Source: Pandoraea sp.
GTDB lineage: Bacteria > Pseudomonadota > Gammaproteobacteria > Burkholderiales > Burkholderiaceae
Direction: 5' to 3'
Length of the DNA stretch: 64,000 nucleotides
NCBI RefSeq assembly: GCF_004297875.1
Contig: NZ_SCSK01000067.1
Span: forward strand, 62,001-126,000
Shown here: positions 32,665 to 42,190 of the stretch, in pieces
Layout of the letters: each line of letters opens with the position of its first letter
How positions within the stretch are numbered: position 1 is the stretch's first letter
The notes under the pieces: model-generated
Told to the model about the DNA's origin: nothing
Databases searched by the model: none
What the model saw: the letters and a program-made list of their open reading frames with translations, nothing else
Position numbers and translations under genes: made by a program

Positions 32665-33708
32665 TCAGTCGACCAATTGTCGTGCTTCGGCGACGTGCCC
32701 CTGGTAGGCTTCGAAAATCTTGCGCAGCGCGTCGTCCATCGACGTGGTCGGCTTCCAGGCAAGATCCGCCATCGTATTATCGATCTTCGGCACGCGATTT
32801 TGCACGTCCTGGTAGCCGTTTCCATAGTACGCGTTGGACGACGTTTCGACGAGTTGGACCTGTCTCGCGCTATCTCGGTACTCAGGGTACTCTGCAGCCA
32901 GTTTGAGCATCATGTGAGCCAGCTCGCGAACCGAGTAGTTATTGGCCGGGTTGCCGATGTTGTATATCTTGCCGCTCGCGATACCGTTAGGGTTGTCGAT
33001 GATGCTTACCAGCGCCTCGATACCATCGTCGATATAGGTGAAGGCACGTTTTTGCTGCCCACCGTCGACCAGGCTGATGTTCTCGCCCCGCACGATATGC
33101 CCGAGAAATTGCGTCACGACGCGCGACGATCCTTCTTTGGGGGTATAGATCGAATCGAGCCCCGGGCCGATCCAGTTGAACGGGCGGAACAGTGAGAAAT
33201 TCAGGCCGTCCTGCATGCCGTAACCCCAGATCACGCGGTCCATCAATTGCTTCGAACAGGCATAGATCCAACGTGGCTTATTGATCGGGCCATACACCAG
33301 CGACGATTGCTCGGGGTCGAATTCGGCGTCGCCGCACATACCGTACACCTCCGAGGTCGACGGAAACACCAGATGCTTCTTGTACTTGGCGGCCGAGCGC
33401 ACGATCGGCAGGTTTGCTTCGAAATCGAGTTCGAACACCCGCAACGGCTGTTTCACGTAGGTCGCAGGCGTGGCGATGGCAACGAGAGGCAGGATCACGT
33501 CACATTTGCGGATGTGATATTCGACCCATTCCTTGTTGATGGTGATGTCACCCTCGAAGAAGTGCATGCGCTCATGGTTGAGCAGATCGCCGAGGCGGTC
33601 GGTCAACATGTCCATTCCGTAGACTTCCCAGTCGGTGGTCTCGAGAATGCGCTTTGACAAATGGTGACCGATAAACCCATTTACCCCGAGGATCAGGACT
33701 TTTTTCAT
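32665..33708 (-). CDS. arnA: UDP-glucuronate oxidative decarboxylase (ArnA C-terminal half as separate gene)
   Basis: SDR-family enzyme (347 aa) equal to the C-terminal half of E. coli ArnA; oxidises and decarboxylates UDP-glucuronate to UDP-4-keto-pentose. The nucleotide-binding motif VNGFIGHHL is at 9-17, catalytic Ser119-Glu120 (PSTSEVYGMC), Tyr149 and Lys153 (YACSKQLM). Here the two ArnA activities are encoded by two genes, 10 bp apart, rather than as a fusion. Fits the arn pathway through its neighbours arnB, arnC and the formyltransferase. Confidence 0.94.
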   Translation of the reverse strand: MKKVLILGVNGFIGHHLSKRILETTDWEVYGMDMLTDRLGDLLNHERMHFFEGDITINKEWVEYHIRKCDVILPLVAIATPATYVKQPLRVFELDFEANLPIVRSAAKYKKHLVFPSTSEVYGMCGDAEFDPEQSSLVYGPINKPRWIYACSKQLMDRVIWGYGMQDGLNFSLFRPFNWIGPGLDSIYTPKEGSSRVVTQFLGHIVRGENISLVDGGQQKRAFTYIDDGIEALVSIIDNPNGIASGKIYNIGNPANNYSVRELAHMMLKLAAEYPEYRDSARQVQLVETSSNAYYGNGYQDVQNRVPKIDNTMADLAWKPTTSMDDALRKIFEAYQGHVAEARQLVD

Positions 33709-33718
33709 GGTATTGCGT

Positions 33719-34627
33719 TCAGTAAATTAAGCGGGACACTTCCGCCGGGGCGATGGGCGCCCCATTGTGCAGTAGCTCGTGAATGGCGACGGCGCGATGA
33801 TCGCCGCAAACGCCAAATAGCGCATTATCCACCACCTGCAGGCCCAAGGGCAAACCTTGAAGCGCCGGCATGTCAGGCGCAAGGCGCGCCTGCGCGATGA
33901 TGAAACGGTGATTTGCGGCGTCGCAGAAGGCACCCGGATAGGGCGGCGCGACCGCGCGAATAAGATTGTAAACCCGCTGGGCGGATAGCGACCAGTCGAT
34001 GCGGCCGTCTTCCGGCTTGCGTCCGCCAAAATAGCTGCCGGCCGCCAGATCGTTTTCGAGCCTCGGCGCGGTGCCTGCGATCAGGTCCGGGAGGACGCGC
34101 CAGAGCGTTTGCTCGGCGGCAACGGTGACTTTATCGAACACCTCGGCTGCCGTGTCGTCCGGCAAGATCGGCACTGCGGTTTGCGCAACTATTGCACCGG
34201 CATCGGGTTTGGCGGCCATTTCGTGCAGCGTGGCGCCCGTTTCGGTCTCGCCATGCAGTACAGCCCAATTGACCGGCACGCGACCGCGATAGTGCGGCAA
34301 CAGCGACCCATGCATATTGAATGCACCGCGCCGGGCCAGCGCCAGCAAGGCGGGCGGCAGCATATGGCGGTAATAGAAGGAGAAGATGAAATCCGGCCCA
34401 ATGGCCTCGATCCGTCGAAACAAGGCCGGATCGCGCGGGTCCTCCGGGGTGACGATCGGGATGCCATGCTCGGCAGCGGCCTGGGCCACGCTGCCGAACC
34501 AGATGTTCTCGTTGGGATTGTCCTCGTGGGTCACCACCAGTGCAACGTCAACGCCACGCGCGAGCAGCACGCGCAGGCAGCGCAGGCCGACATTGTGATA
34601 AGCGAATACAACGGCGCGCGAATTCAT
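33719..34627 (-). CDS. UDP-Ara4N formyltransferase (ArnA N-terminal half as separate gene)
   Basis: Formyl-THF-dependent transferase (302 aa) matching the N-terminal half of E. coli ArnA. It adds a formyl group to UDP-L-Ara4N, using 10-formyl-THF. The catalytic triad of ArnA (Asn, His, Asp) is conserved: Asn104 and His106 in FNMHGSLLPHYRGR, Asp142 in KPDAGAIV; NENIWFGSVAQ is also typical. A GAGG ribosome binding site precedes the ATG at 34627. It lies between arnC and the decarboxylase gene. Confidence 0.93.
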   Translation of the reverse strand: MNSRAVVFAYHNVGLRCLRVLLARGVDVALVVTHEDNPNENIWFGSVAQAAAEHGIPIVTPEDPRDPALFRRIEAIGPDFIFSFYYRHMLPPALLALARRGAFNMHGSLLPHYRGRVPVNWAVLHGETETGATLHEMAAKPDAGAIVAQTAVPILPDDTAAEVFDKVTVAAEQTLWRVLPDLIAGTAPRLENDLAAGSYFGGRKPEDGRIDWSLSAQRVYNLIRAVAPPYPGAFCDAANHRFIIAQARLAPDMPALQGLPLGLQVVDNALFGVCGDHRAVAIHELLHNGAPIAPAEVSRLIY

Positions 34628-34661
34628 TCACTTCCTCGAGGAGGCAACAGTATCGATGGGG

Positions 34662-35660
34662 TCACCGCCGGCCGGCCGCATGGCGCTCCAGCGTGCTGGC
34701 CACATGCTCCTGCGCGGCCGGCCCTTCGCCATCTTCGAGAATCGCCTGCACCAGAAAACGCGGCCGTTGCCGGACTTGCTGATAAATGCGGCCGATATAT
34801 TCGCCAAGAATGCCAATGCCGAACAGAATGACCCCGAGCAGGAAGAACGTAATGGCGAACAGCGTAAAAACCCCTTGGACTTCCGCGCCCAACAGAAAGC
34901 GCCGCAGCATCAGCAGCACGAACAAGCCCGCGGACACCAGCGAGAGCGCCATGCCGATGGCGGCAAGCCATTGCAGCGGCACGACCGAGAAACCGGTTAC
35001 GAGATCGAAATTCAGGCGGATCAGGCTGTATAACGAATATTTCGATTCCCCGGCAAAGCGCTCTTCGTGAGCGACCTCGATTTCCACCGGGTTCTGCGCG
35101 AACGTATATGCCAACGCGGGGATGAACGTATTGATTTCGCGGCATTGATTGATGGTATCAATGATGTGCCGGCTATAAGCGCGCAACATGCAGCCCTGAT
35201 CAGTCATCCGGATATGGGTGATTCGCTCGCGCAAGCGGTTCATCATGCGCGAGGCATTGCGCCGGAACCAGGAATCGCGCCGATTGCGGCGAATCGTGCC
35301 GACGTAGTCGTGACCGGCCTGAATCTTTTCGACCAGATTGGGAATTTCCTCGGGCGGGTTTTGCAGATCGGCGTCCAGCGTCACGACGATTTCGCCACGG
35401 GTCTGCTCGAATCCGGCCAGGATCGCCATGTGCTGCCCATAATTGCCGTTGAACAACACCACGCGCGTGACATCGGGCCGAGCCCGGAATTGCTCGCCGA
35501 GAATCGCCGCGGAGCGATCGCGGCTGCCGTCGTTGATAAAGACAATCTCGTAGGATAAGTCCATCTGATCGAGCGCCGGGTAAAGCCGTGCAAATAGCGC
35601 GGCCAAGCCGGCCTCTTCGTTGTATACGGGGATGACGACGGAGAGTTGCGGTCGATTCAT
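34662..35660 (-). CDS. arnC: ArnC: undecaprenyl-phosphate Ara4FN transferase
   Basis: GT2-family glycosyltransferase (332 aa) moving 4-formamido-arabinose from UDP to undecaprenyl phosphate at the cytoplasmic face. The GT2 start LSVVIPVYNEEAGLAALFARL and the DXD-like VTLDADLQNPPEEIP are present; two C-terminal transmembrane helices (about 233-255 and 265-292) match ArnC. Its ATG overlaps the arnB stop (ATGA at 35657-35660), indicating coupling. Confidence 0.94.
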   Translation of the reverse strand: MNRPQLSVVIPVYNEEAGLAALFARLYPALDQMDLSYEIVFINDGSRDRSAAILGEQFRARPDVTRVVLFNGNYGQHMAILAGFEQTRGEIVVTLDADLQNPPEEIPNLVEKIQAGHDYVGTIRRNRRDSWFRRNASRMMNRLRERITHIRMTDQGCMLRAYSRHIIDTINQCREINTFIPALAYTFAQNPVEIEVAHEERFAGESKYSLYSLIRLNFDLVTGFSVVPLQWLAAIGMALSLVSAGLFVLLMLRRFLLGAEVQGVFTLFAITFFLLGVILFGIGILGEYIGRIYQQVRQRPRFLVQAILEDGEGPAAQEHVASTLERHAAGRR

Positions 35661-36808
35661 TTTTTATATTTTAGGCAGATAGCATTGACGGCCAGGCACA
35701 CGCGTTCGACATCCGCGTCGCTCATTGCGGGGAACAGGGGCAGCGTGAGGATTGCCCGGCCCGCCCGCTCCGCGTTCGGGAACATGCCATCGCGAAAGCC
35801 CAGCCCACGATAAAGTTTAAAAAGATGAATTGCCGGGTAGTGTACCCCGCTTCCGATGCCCCGTTCCTTCAGTTGTGTCATAAAGCCGGCCCGATCGAGC
35901 GTCAAACGCTCCAGCGGCAGCATGATTTGGAACATGTGCCAGTTGGTATTGGCAAAGTCGGCAGGCGGTAACTGGACACCGCATTCCGCAGCGGCGCCGC
36001 TGGTGAGGCCATCGAAATAGCGCCGTGCCAATTCGGTGCGGCGAGCGTTGAATTCATTCAGGCGCTTCAATTGAGCGCGCCCGACGCAAGCCGCGACGTC
36101 GGTCAAATTGAATTTTCCTCCCAGCACGTCGACCTCCATACCGTCCATGCCGATGCGGCTTACGCCTTGCAGGCGATATTTCTCGGCGAGGCGCGCTTCG
36201 TCTTCGTTGTTCAGCACCAGGGCGCCGCCTTCGATTGAGGTGATGTTCTTGTTCGGATGAAAGCTGAATGATACGAAATCGCCAAAAGCGCCGATCCGCT
36301 TGCCACCCCATTGTGAGCCGATCGCCTGCGCCGCGTCTTCGATCACCCGCAGGCGGTGCCGTCTGGCGATGTCGTAAAGGCGGTCCATATCGACCGGCAG
36401 ACCAGCCAGGTAGACCGGCATGATGGCGCGCGTGGCGGGCGTGATCGCCGCCTCGATGCGTGACAGATCGATATTGCGCGTCACCGGATCGATATCGACA
36501 AAAACCGGTTTGGCGCCGACCTCGAGAATGGTATTGCTGGTGGCCACCCATGACAGCGGCGTCGTAATCACTTCGTCGCCCCGACCAATGCCGGCGATGC
36601 GCAACGCGATCTCCATGGTTGCCGTGCCGGAATTGAAGGTGCGCACCGGGCGCCCCCCGAAAAGCTGAGAGAGCTCCGTCTCGAAGGCCTGGACTTGCGG
36701 GCCCGAGGTAATCCAGCCTGAACGCAATACATCACCGACCTCGGCAATGGTTTGCTCGTCGAGGGTGGGTCGGGTGAACGGCAGGAAAGGCTGGTCCGAA
36801 GGGTTCAT
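35657..36808 (-). CDS. arnB: ArnB: UDP-4-keto-arabinose aminotransferase
   Basis: PLP-dependent aminotransferase (383 aa) of the DegT/DnrJ/EryC1/StrS family that turns UDP-4-keto-pentose into UDP-L-Ara4N with glutamate. The Schiff-base Lys lies in FSFHPNKNITSIEGG; PFTRPTLDEQTIAEVGDVLRSGW and GSGVHYPAIHLF are characteristic. Family length is about 380, so I chose ATG 36808 over a longer start at 36898 that would enter the preceding gene. It lies 40 bp after the small DMT gene. Confidence 0.94.
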   Translation of the reverse strand: MNPSDQPFLPFTRPTLDEQTIAEVGDVLRSGWITSGPQVQAFETELSQLFGGRPVRTFNSGTATMEIALRIAGIGRGDEVITTPLSWVATSNTILEVGAKPVFVDIDPVTRNIDLSRIEAAITPATRAIMPVYLAGLPVDMDRLYDIARRHRLRVIEDAAQAIGSQWGGKRIGAFGDFVSFSFHPNKNITSIEGGALVLNNEDEARLAEKYRLQGVSRIGMDGMEVDVLGGKFNLTDVAACVGRAQLKRLNEFNARRTELARRYFDGLTSGAAAECGVQLPPADFANTNWHMFQIMLPLERLTLDRAGFMTQLKERGIGSGVHYPAIHLFKLYRGLGFRDGMFPNAERAGRAILTLPLFPAMSDADVERVCLAVNAICLKYKK

Positions 36809-36848
36809 CTGTATGAATCGAGTTATCTGTAGAAGGTATCGGCAGGCG

Positions 36849-37220
36849 TTAGCTGCGCGCCAATATGTATACGCCGACGAGAATGATGCCGATTCCAATT
36901 AAGCGTTGCAAGCTGAGCGCCTCGCCGAACAAGTACCACGCGGCCAGCGCATTGACTACGTAACCCAGCGAAAGCATTGGATAGGCCAGCGAAACCTGTA
37001 CGCGCGAGAGCGCCAGAATCCATACCACCACACTGACTGCGTAGCAGGCCAGACCACCCAGAATCGGCAACTGGGTGGCGAGCTTGATGCCGATGGGCAC
37101 GATATTGGCACGCGTGAAGGCCAGTGTGCCGATTGTGTCGGCACCTGCTTTCAGTAACAGCTGGGCGCAGGCATTGAGCAATACGCCCGTCAGCACAAGA
37201 GAGAAGGTGACGAGGTTCAT
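36849..37220 (-). CDS. ArnE/ArnF-like small EamA membrane protein
   Basis: A 123-residue, four-helix SMR/EamA-like protein (VLTGVLLNACAQLLLKAGA; SLAYPMLSLGYVVNALAAWYLFGEALS). In E. coli ArnE and ArnF form a heterodimeric flippase that moves undecaprenyl-phosphate L-Ara4N across the inner membrane. Only one such gene is visible here, so it would have to work as a homodimer, or pair with a protein encoded elsewhere. Position between arnT and arnB supports the flippase role. Confidence 0.78.
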   Translation of the reverse strand: MNLVTFSLVLTGVLLNACAQLLLKAGADTIGTLAFTRANIVPIGIKLATQLPILGGLACYAVSVVVWILALSRVQVSLAYPMLSLGYVVNALAAWYLFGEALSLQRLIGIGIILVGVYILARS

Positions 37221-37224
37221 GATG

Positions 37225-38913
37225 TCAGGGCTGGGGCTTTTCCACGATGACGCGACGTGCGTCGCGGGCGATCACCTGCATGGGCACATGCTGGTTTTTC
37301 AGGTTTTCGTAAATGGGCGGGCTGATCAGCGCGAGCGCTTTGGGCTCGCTGTCCCAGCGTTTGATGAACGCCGGAATTGTCGGAATCCATTTTTGCGGCT
37401 CCTGCGAGATACCGAACGCGAGTTCGTCCTCGAACGCCACCATCGTCATGGTGCGGCGCAGGTAGAACGGCATGGTGTGGTCCAGCATGCCCACCGAATA
37501 GAACGGCGTGTCAGGCCCAAGGCGCGTCATGGCGTTTTTTACGGCCGGGACCAGCAGGACGCCGGAGCTGTTGCGACCGAATACCTCATGTCCCGAGCCG
37601 CCGATCATGGCCAGCGCGAACATGCCGGCGCTAAACGCGATCAGTGCGCGGCGCACGCTGTGACGATTAAGGCGCCACGCGAGCACGATACCCACCATGG
37701 CGGCGGCGTATGCGGCATAAAGCCACAGCCGAAATTCCTGATACAGGACCAGCGGGTTCTTAGCACTGCCATGGCGCGCGCCGAAAATCGCCGTGAGCAC
37801 CGCCACCAGCACCAGCAACACCGCGTATCCGGCCAAATGACGCTTGAACCGCTCGGCGGTCAGTTGCGACAGGTAAAGTCCGATCAGCATGGCCAGCGCC
37901 GGAGCGATCGGGAGAATGTATGAAATCAGCTTGGAGCTGGAGATACTGAAAAAAACAAAAATGAAGCCGGTCCACACCCAGAGCAGCGTCACCGGGGCGA
38001 AGCCGTTGGGCTGGCGCGGCATCCTGCGCGTGAATGCGGCGGTTTGCCACATGACGCTGACCCACGGCAAAAAGCCGACCAGCAGCACGGGCACGAAATA
38101 ATAAAAGGGGCCTTCGCGACGCGCGTAATCGGTCAGAAACCGTTTGAAATGCTGGTCGACGAAGAAAAAGTAGGCAAATTCGGGGTTGTGGATCGAGACC
38201 AGAATGAACCACGGGGCCGAAATAGCCAGAAAAATCAGTAGGCCGCTGACAATGTAGGCGCGCTTCCAGACCGCCCAGTCACGCGAAATCAGCGAGTACA
38301 AAACCAGCACGCCGCCAGGCAACACAATGCCGATCAGCCCTTTGCTCAATACCGCCAGCGCCATGCCGGCCCAGCACAGCCACATCCAGCGGCGCACCTG
38401 GGCGTTTGGCAACTGCGGACGTTGGGCGAGCAACATCGCGCACAATGAAATCTCCATCATGAACGTCACGCCCATGTCGAGCACGTTGAAATGGCCCAGC
38501 AACCCCCACATCGGCGCCCCGATCAGCACCAGCACTGTCATCAGGCCCGTGCGAGCGTTGAATACGCGCTTGGCGGTGTAACCGGCCAGCAGAATGCCGC
38601 CAAAACCGGTCAGCGCGGTCCATAGGCGCGCCTGCCACTCGCCCAGGCCGAACCACATGAACGTCAGCGCATTCATCCAGGTCTGCAGCGGCGGCTTTTC
38701 GAAATATTTGTAGCCGTCGTAGCGCGGCGTGATCCAGTCGCCGGAGGCCAGCATTTCGCGGGCCATTTCGGCATAGCGGCCCTCGTCGCTGGCAATCAGG
38801 TGACGGTAATTGAGCGTGCCGAACCAAACCAACGAGAAGAGGAACAACAACAGCCAGAAAGCGGGGCGGGAGAGCGGGAAACGATCTTGAGTTTGTGTCG
38901 AAGAGTCTGTCAC
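37225..38913 (-). CDS. arnT: ArnT: Ara4N transferase to lipid A
   Basis: GT83-family lipid A L-Ara4N transferase (562 aa), an integral inner-membrane protein with a dozen or so hydrophobic helices and a periplasmic C-terminal domain; it places L-Ara4N on lipid A phosphates and lowers polymyxin binding. The catalytic-loop Asp is in ASDEGRYAEMAREML, followed by ITPRYDGYKYFEKPPL. I chose GTG 38913, overlapping the previous gene's TGA (GTGA), instead of an upstream ATG. It ends 4 bp before the small EamA gene. Confidence 0.92.
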   Translation of the reverse strand: MTDSSTQTQDRFPLSRPAFWLLLFLFSLVWFGTLNYRHLIASDEGRYAEMAREMLASGDWITPRYDGYKYFEKPPLQTWMNALTFMWFGLGEWQARLWTALTGFGGILLAGYTAKRVFNARTGLMTVLVLIGAPMWGLLGHFNVLDMGVTFMMEISLCAMLLAQRPQLPNAQVRRWMWLCWAGMALAVLSKGLIGIVLPGGVLVLYSLISRDWAVWKRAYIVSGLLIFLAISAPWFILVSIHNPEFAYFFFVDQHFKRFLTDYARREGPFYYFVPVLLVGFLPWVSVMWQTAAFTRRMPRQPNGFAPVTLLWVWTGFIFVFFSISSSKLISYILPIAPALAMLIGLYLSQLTAERFKRHLAGYAVLLVLVAVLTAIFGARHGSAKNPLVLYQEFRLWLYAAYAAAMVGIVLAWRLNRHSVRRALIAFSAGMFALAMIGGSGHEVFGRNSSGVLLVPAVKNAMTRLGPDTPFYSVGMLDHTMPFYLRRTMTMVAFEDELAFGISQEPQKWIPTIPAFIKRWDSEPKALALISPPIYENLKNQHVPMQVIARDARRVIVEKPQP

Positions 38914-39296
38914 GCGGAGGTCTCGTTTTCGATCAGGAGAACGGCGGTTACCTTGCGGCCTTCCGCCATGAGGATGTTGTAGGTGCGGCATGCTGCCTGG
39001 AAATCCATGGTTTCCACGCCGATGCGCACGCTCGTGAGTGCGCTGGTGAGGCGGGGATGGGGAAACCGCAGGTGCTGGCCGCTACCGAAAATGACCACTT
39101 CCGGCGCGCCGTCGAGCAGGGCCGCGAAATGCTCTGGCTGCAACGCGGCGAAAGAGTTCACCGGCCAAACCTGCACCGGGCCGGTCGGCGCGACGATGAT
39201 GCTGTGCGTGAAGCGCTGCTTGTTGATATCGACATAATCGGGCCCATATGCCGTGACGGCATTGTTGGCCTGAAGTGACTCCTGGTGTAGTTTCAA
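38910..39296 (-). CDS. Mth938-like (DUF498) domain protein at the head of the arn operon
   Basis: A 128-residue protein of the Mth938/NDUFAF3-type fold (DUF498); no biochemical role is established for bacterial members. Typical segments: GPDYVDINKQRFTHSIIVAPTG, ALLDGAPEVVIFGSGQHLRFPHP, GVETMDFQAACRTYNILMAEGRKV. The start is TTG 39296 without an obvious Shine-Dalgarno. It overlaps arnT by 4 nt, so it is the first gene of the arn unit although no arn function is known. Confidence 0.75.
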   Translation of the reverse strand: MKLHQESLQANNAVTAYGPDYVDINKQRFTHSIIVAPTGPVQVWPVNSFAALQPEHFAALLDGAPEVVIFGSGQHLRFPHPRLTSALTSVRIGVETMDFQAACRTYNILMAEGRKVTAVLLIENETSA

Positions 39297-39318
39297 GGTC
39301 GGTGGTCCGCAAATGGCT

Positions 39319-39347
39319 GCCGCCGACGGGTCAGCGCCGTCGGTGGC
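39319..39347 (-). other. Hairpin in the arn operon leader
   Basis: GCCGCCGACGG (39319-39329) and CCGTCGGTGGC (39337-39347) form an 11-bp stem with one G-T pair and loop GTCAGCG, 22 nt before the first arn-unit gene. The rest of the 274-bp gap to alaA is partly AT-rich; a possible arn promoter is TTGACG (39430-39425) with CATGAT (39407-39402), 17 bp apart on the minus strand. Confidence 0.45.
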
Positions 39348-39570
39348 AATGTGTTGACGATGGTTTTTCGGACAGCGCTTGAATGCCGCAATGTGCCGCG
39401 CATCATGCCGCTACTGCCAGGCCGCGTCAATAATGCGTTGCCGAACTCTGTCATAATTCGCTAAATTATAACTTTTTGCGATTCGCCGGCGGCTACGGCC
39501 TCTGCGATGCAGCATTGGGCAGCCGCCAGGCGCGCTGTCTCCCCCCGATCCCGCCGAGAAAGCCGACGCT

Positions 39571-40797
39571 GTGAAACCGATCCAGAAATCCCAGAAGCTG
39601 CAAAACGTCTGTTACGACATTCGCGGCCCGATACTCGAACATGCGAAGCGCATGGAAGAAGAAGGGCACCGCATCATCAAGCTGAATATCGGCAACCTGG
39701 CGCCGTTCGGTTTCGAGGCGCCGGACGAGATTGTGCAGGACATGATCCGCAACCTGCCGTCATCGTCCGGCTATTCCGACTCGCGCGGCATCTTCTCGGC
39801 GCGCAAGGCGATCATGCACTATATGCAGCAGAAAAACGTGCGCGATGTGCAGCTCGACGATATCTACCTCGGCAATGGCGCCTCGGAACTCATCGTGATG
39901 TCGATGCAGGCTTTGCTCAACACGGGCGATGAAGTCCTGGTGCCCGCGCCGGATTATCCGCTTTGGACCGCGGCGGTGAGTCTCTCTGGAGGCACGCCGG
40001 TGCATTACATATGTGACGAGCAGGCTGATTGGCAGCCCGATCTGGACGATATCCGCCGAAAAATCACGCCGAACACGCGGGCCATCGTCGTGATCAATCC
40101 CAACAACCCGACCGGTGCGCTCTATTCCGACGAGCTGCTGCGGGAGATCGTCGAGCTGGCACGGCAGCATCAATTGATCATTTACGCCGACGAGATTTAC
40201 GACAAGATCCTCTACGACGGCGCCAAGCACACATCGATCGCCGCACTGTCCGACGACGTGCTCACGGTGACCTTCAACGGACTGTCGAAAAGCTACCGCT
40301 CGTGCGGTTATCGCGCGGGCTGGATGGTCGTGTCGGGCGACAAGCGGCATGCGCAGGACTACATCGAGGGGCTCAACATCCTGGCGTCGATGCGCCTGTG
40401 CCCCAATGTGCCGGGACAATACGCGATCCAGACCGCGCTGGGCGGCTACCAGAGCATCAACGACCTGATCGTGCCCGGCGGGCGGCTATACAAGCAGCGC
40501 GAACTCGCGCACAAGCTGCTCACCGAGATTCCCGGCGTTTCATGCGTCAAGCCCAAGGCCGCGCTATATCTGTTCCCGAAACTCGATCCGGCGGTCTATC
40601 CGATCAAGGACGATCAAGCCTTCATTCTCGAATTGCTGCTCGAAGAGCGCGTGCTGCTGGTGCAAGGCAGCGGCTTCAACTGGCAGCAGCCGGATCACTT
40701 CCGCGTCGTGTTCCTGCCCAACGAAGACGACTTGCGCGATGCCATTGGACGCATCGCCCGGTTTCTGGACGGATACCGGCGGCGCCACAGTGCCTGA
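39571..40797 (+). CDS. alaA: Alanine aminotransferase AlaA (glutamate-pyruvate)
   Basis: Class I/II PLP aminotransferase (408 aa) highly similar along its length to E. coli AlaA, making alanine from pyruvate and glutamate: KSQKLQNVCYDIRGP, LNIGNLAPFGFEAPDEI, INPNNPTGALYS, the Schiff-base Lys in TFNGLSKSYRSCGYRAGW and PGGRLYKQRELA. Start is GTG 39571. It lies 62 bp before hom, so alanine and threonine/methionine synthesis may be linked transcriptionally. Its promoter is not obvious; TTGCCG (39438) with TAAATT (39462) is a weak candidate. Confidence 0.92.
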   Translation: MKPIQKSQKLQNVCYDIRGPILEHAKRMEEEGHRIIKLNIGNLAPFGFEAPDEIVQDMIRNLPSSSGYSDSRGIFSARKAIMHYMQQKNVRDVQLDDIYLGNGASELIVMSMQALLNTGDEVLVPAPDYPLWTAAVSLSGGTPVHYICDEQADWQPDLDDIRRKITPNTRAIVVINPNNPTGALYSDELLREIVELARQHQLIIYADEIYDKILYDGAKHTSIAALSDDVLTVTFNGLSKSYRSCGYRAGWMVVSGDKRHAQDYIEGLNILASMRLCPNVPGQYAIQTALGGYQSINDLIVPGGRLYKQRELAHKLLTEIPGVSCVKPKAALYLFPKLDPAVYPIKDDQAFILELLLEERVLLVQGSGFNWQQPDHFRVVFLPNEDDLRDAIGRIARFLDGYRRRHSA

Positions 40798-40859
40798 GCC
40801 AGGCCCGACCGCTCGCGTGGCGCGGGCGGCACCGATTTCGATTTTAAAAGTAACGACGC

Positions 40860-42170
40860 ATGAATCCGATTAAAGTAGGTTTGCTGGGACTGGGCACCGT
40901 GGGATACGGTGTGTTCGACGTGTTGCGCCGCAACCAGGAAGAAATTCAGCGCCGCGCGGGGCGCGGCATCGAAATCACGATCGTCGCGGTACGCAACGTG
41001 GAGCGTGCGCGGCAGCGCCTGGCGGGAGCCTGCGAGGTGGTCGACGACCCGATGCGGGTGGTGACCGACCCCAATATCGACATCGTCGTCGAAACGATCG
41101 GCGGATACGACCTGACACGCGAATTGGTCCTGACAGCGATTGCCAATGGCAAGCACATCGTCACCGCCAACAAGGCGCTACTGGCGGTCCACGGCAACGA
41201 AATTTTCGCCGCGGCCAGAGCCAACAACGTCATGGTGGCGTTCGAGGCTGCCGTGGCTGGCGGCATTCCGATCATCAAGGCGCTGCGCGAGGGGCTCACG
41301 GCCAACCGCATCGAATGGATCGCCGGCATCATCAACGGCACGACCAACTTCATCCTGTCCGAAATGCGCGACAAGGGCCTCGACTTCGATGTCGCGCTCA
41401 AGGAGGCCCAGCAACTGGGCTATGCCGAAGCCGACCCGACCTTCGATATCGAAGGTATCGATGCCGCGCACAAGATCACGATCATGAGCGCCATTGCTTT
41501 CGGCGTGCCCGTGCAGTTCGAGAAGGCCTATGTCGAAGGCATCACCAGGCTGGCGGCAATCGACATCAAATACGCCGAGGAACTGGGCTACCGCATCAAG
41601 CTGCTTGGCATCACCCGCCGGGTCGCGTCGGGCATCGAGTTGCGCGTGCACCCCACGCTGATTCCCGGCAAGCGCCTGATTGCCAACGTCGAGGGGCCGA
41701 TGAACGCGGTCGTGGTGCAGGGCGACGCGGTGGGTGCGACGCTCTACTATGGCAAGGGCGCCGGCGCCGAGCCGACCGCCTCGGCGGTGGTGGCCGATCT
41801 GGTCGACGTCATCCGCCTGCATACCGCCGACCCCGGCCATCGCGTGCCGCACCTCGCGTTCCAGCACGATGCGCTGTCCAACACGCCGGTGCTGCCGATC
41901 GACGAGGTCACCACCAGCTACTACCTTCGTTTGCGGGTAGCCGACCAAACCGGCGTGCTGGCCGAGATCACCCGCATCCTGGCCGATCTGGGCATTTCCA
42001 TCGATGCCTTGCTGCAAAAGGAGTCGCGCGAAGGTGAACAGCAGACCGACATCATCATCCTGACTCATCAAACGCAGGAAAAGCATATCAACACTGCCAT
42101 CGGCCGGATCGAGGCGCTGCCCACGGTACTCTCGAGCGTCACGCGCATCCGCATGGAAAGCTTGAACTAA
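40860..42170 (+). CDS. hom: Homoserine dehydrogenase
   Basis: Monofunctional homoserine dehydrogenase (436 aa), reducing aspartate semialdehyde to homoserine for threonine and methionine. N-terminal NAD(P)-binding motif GLLGLGTVGYGVF, the catalytic domain with the signature GIINGTTNFILSEM and EADPTFDIEGIDAAHK, and a C-terminal ACT domain (about 350-436, RLRVADQTGVLAEITRILADL) for feedback inhibition. Unlike E. coli ThrA it is not fused to aspartokinase. thrC follows after 20 bp. Confidence 0.97.
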   Translation: MNPIKVGLLGLGTVGYGVFDVLRRNQEEIQRRAGRGIEITIVAVRNVERARQRLAGACEVVDDPMRVVTDPNIDIVVETIGGYDLTRELVLTAIANGKHIVTANKALLAVHGNEIFAAARANNVMVAFEAAVAGGIPIIKALREGLTANRIEWIAGIINGTTNFILSEMRDKGLDFDVALKEAQQLGYAEADPTFDIEGIDAAHKITIMSAIAFGVPVQFEKAYVEGITRLAAIDIKYAEELGYRIKLLGITRRVASGIELRVHPTLIPGKRLIANVEGPMNAVVVQGDAVGATLYYGKGAGAEPTASAVVADLVDVIRLHTADPGHRVPHLAFQHDALSNTPVLPIDEVTTSYYLRLRVADQTGVLAEITRILADLGISIDALLQKESREGEQQTDIIILTHQTQEKHINTAIGRIEALPTVLSSVTRIRMESLN

Positions 42171-42190
42171 ACCCAACGGGGCGCCACACC

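Noticed and set aside
39297..39570. Possible PmrA-type CTTAAT repeats before the arn unit
   Set aside because: No CTTAAT-N5-CTTAAT pattern is present on either strand.
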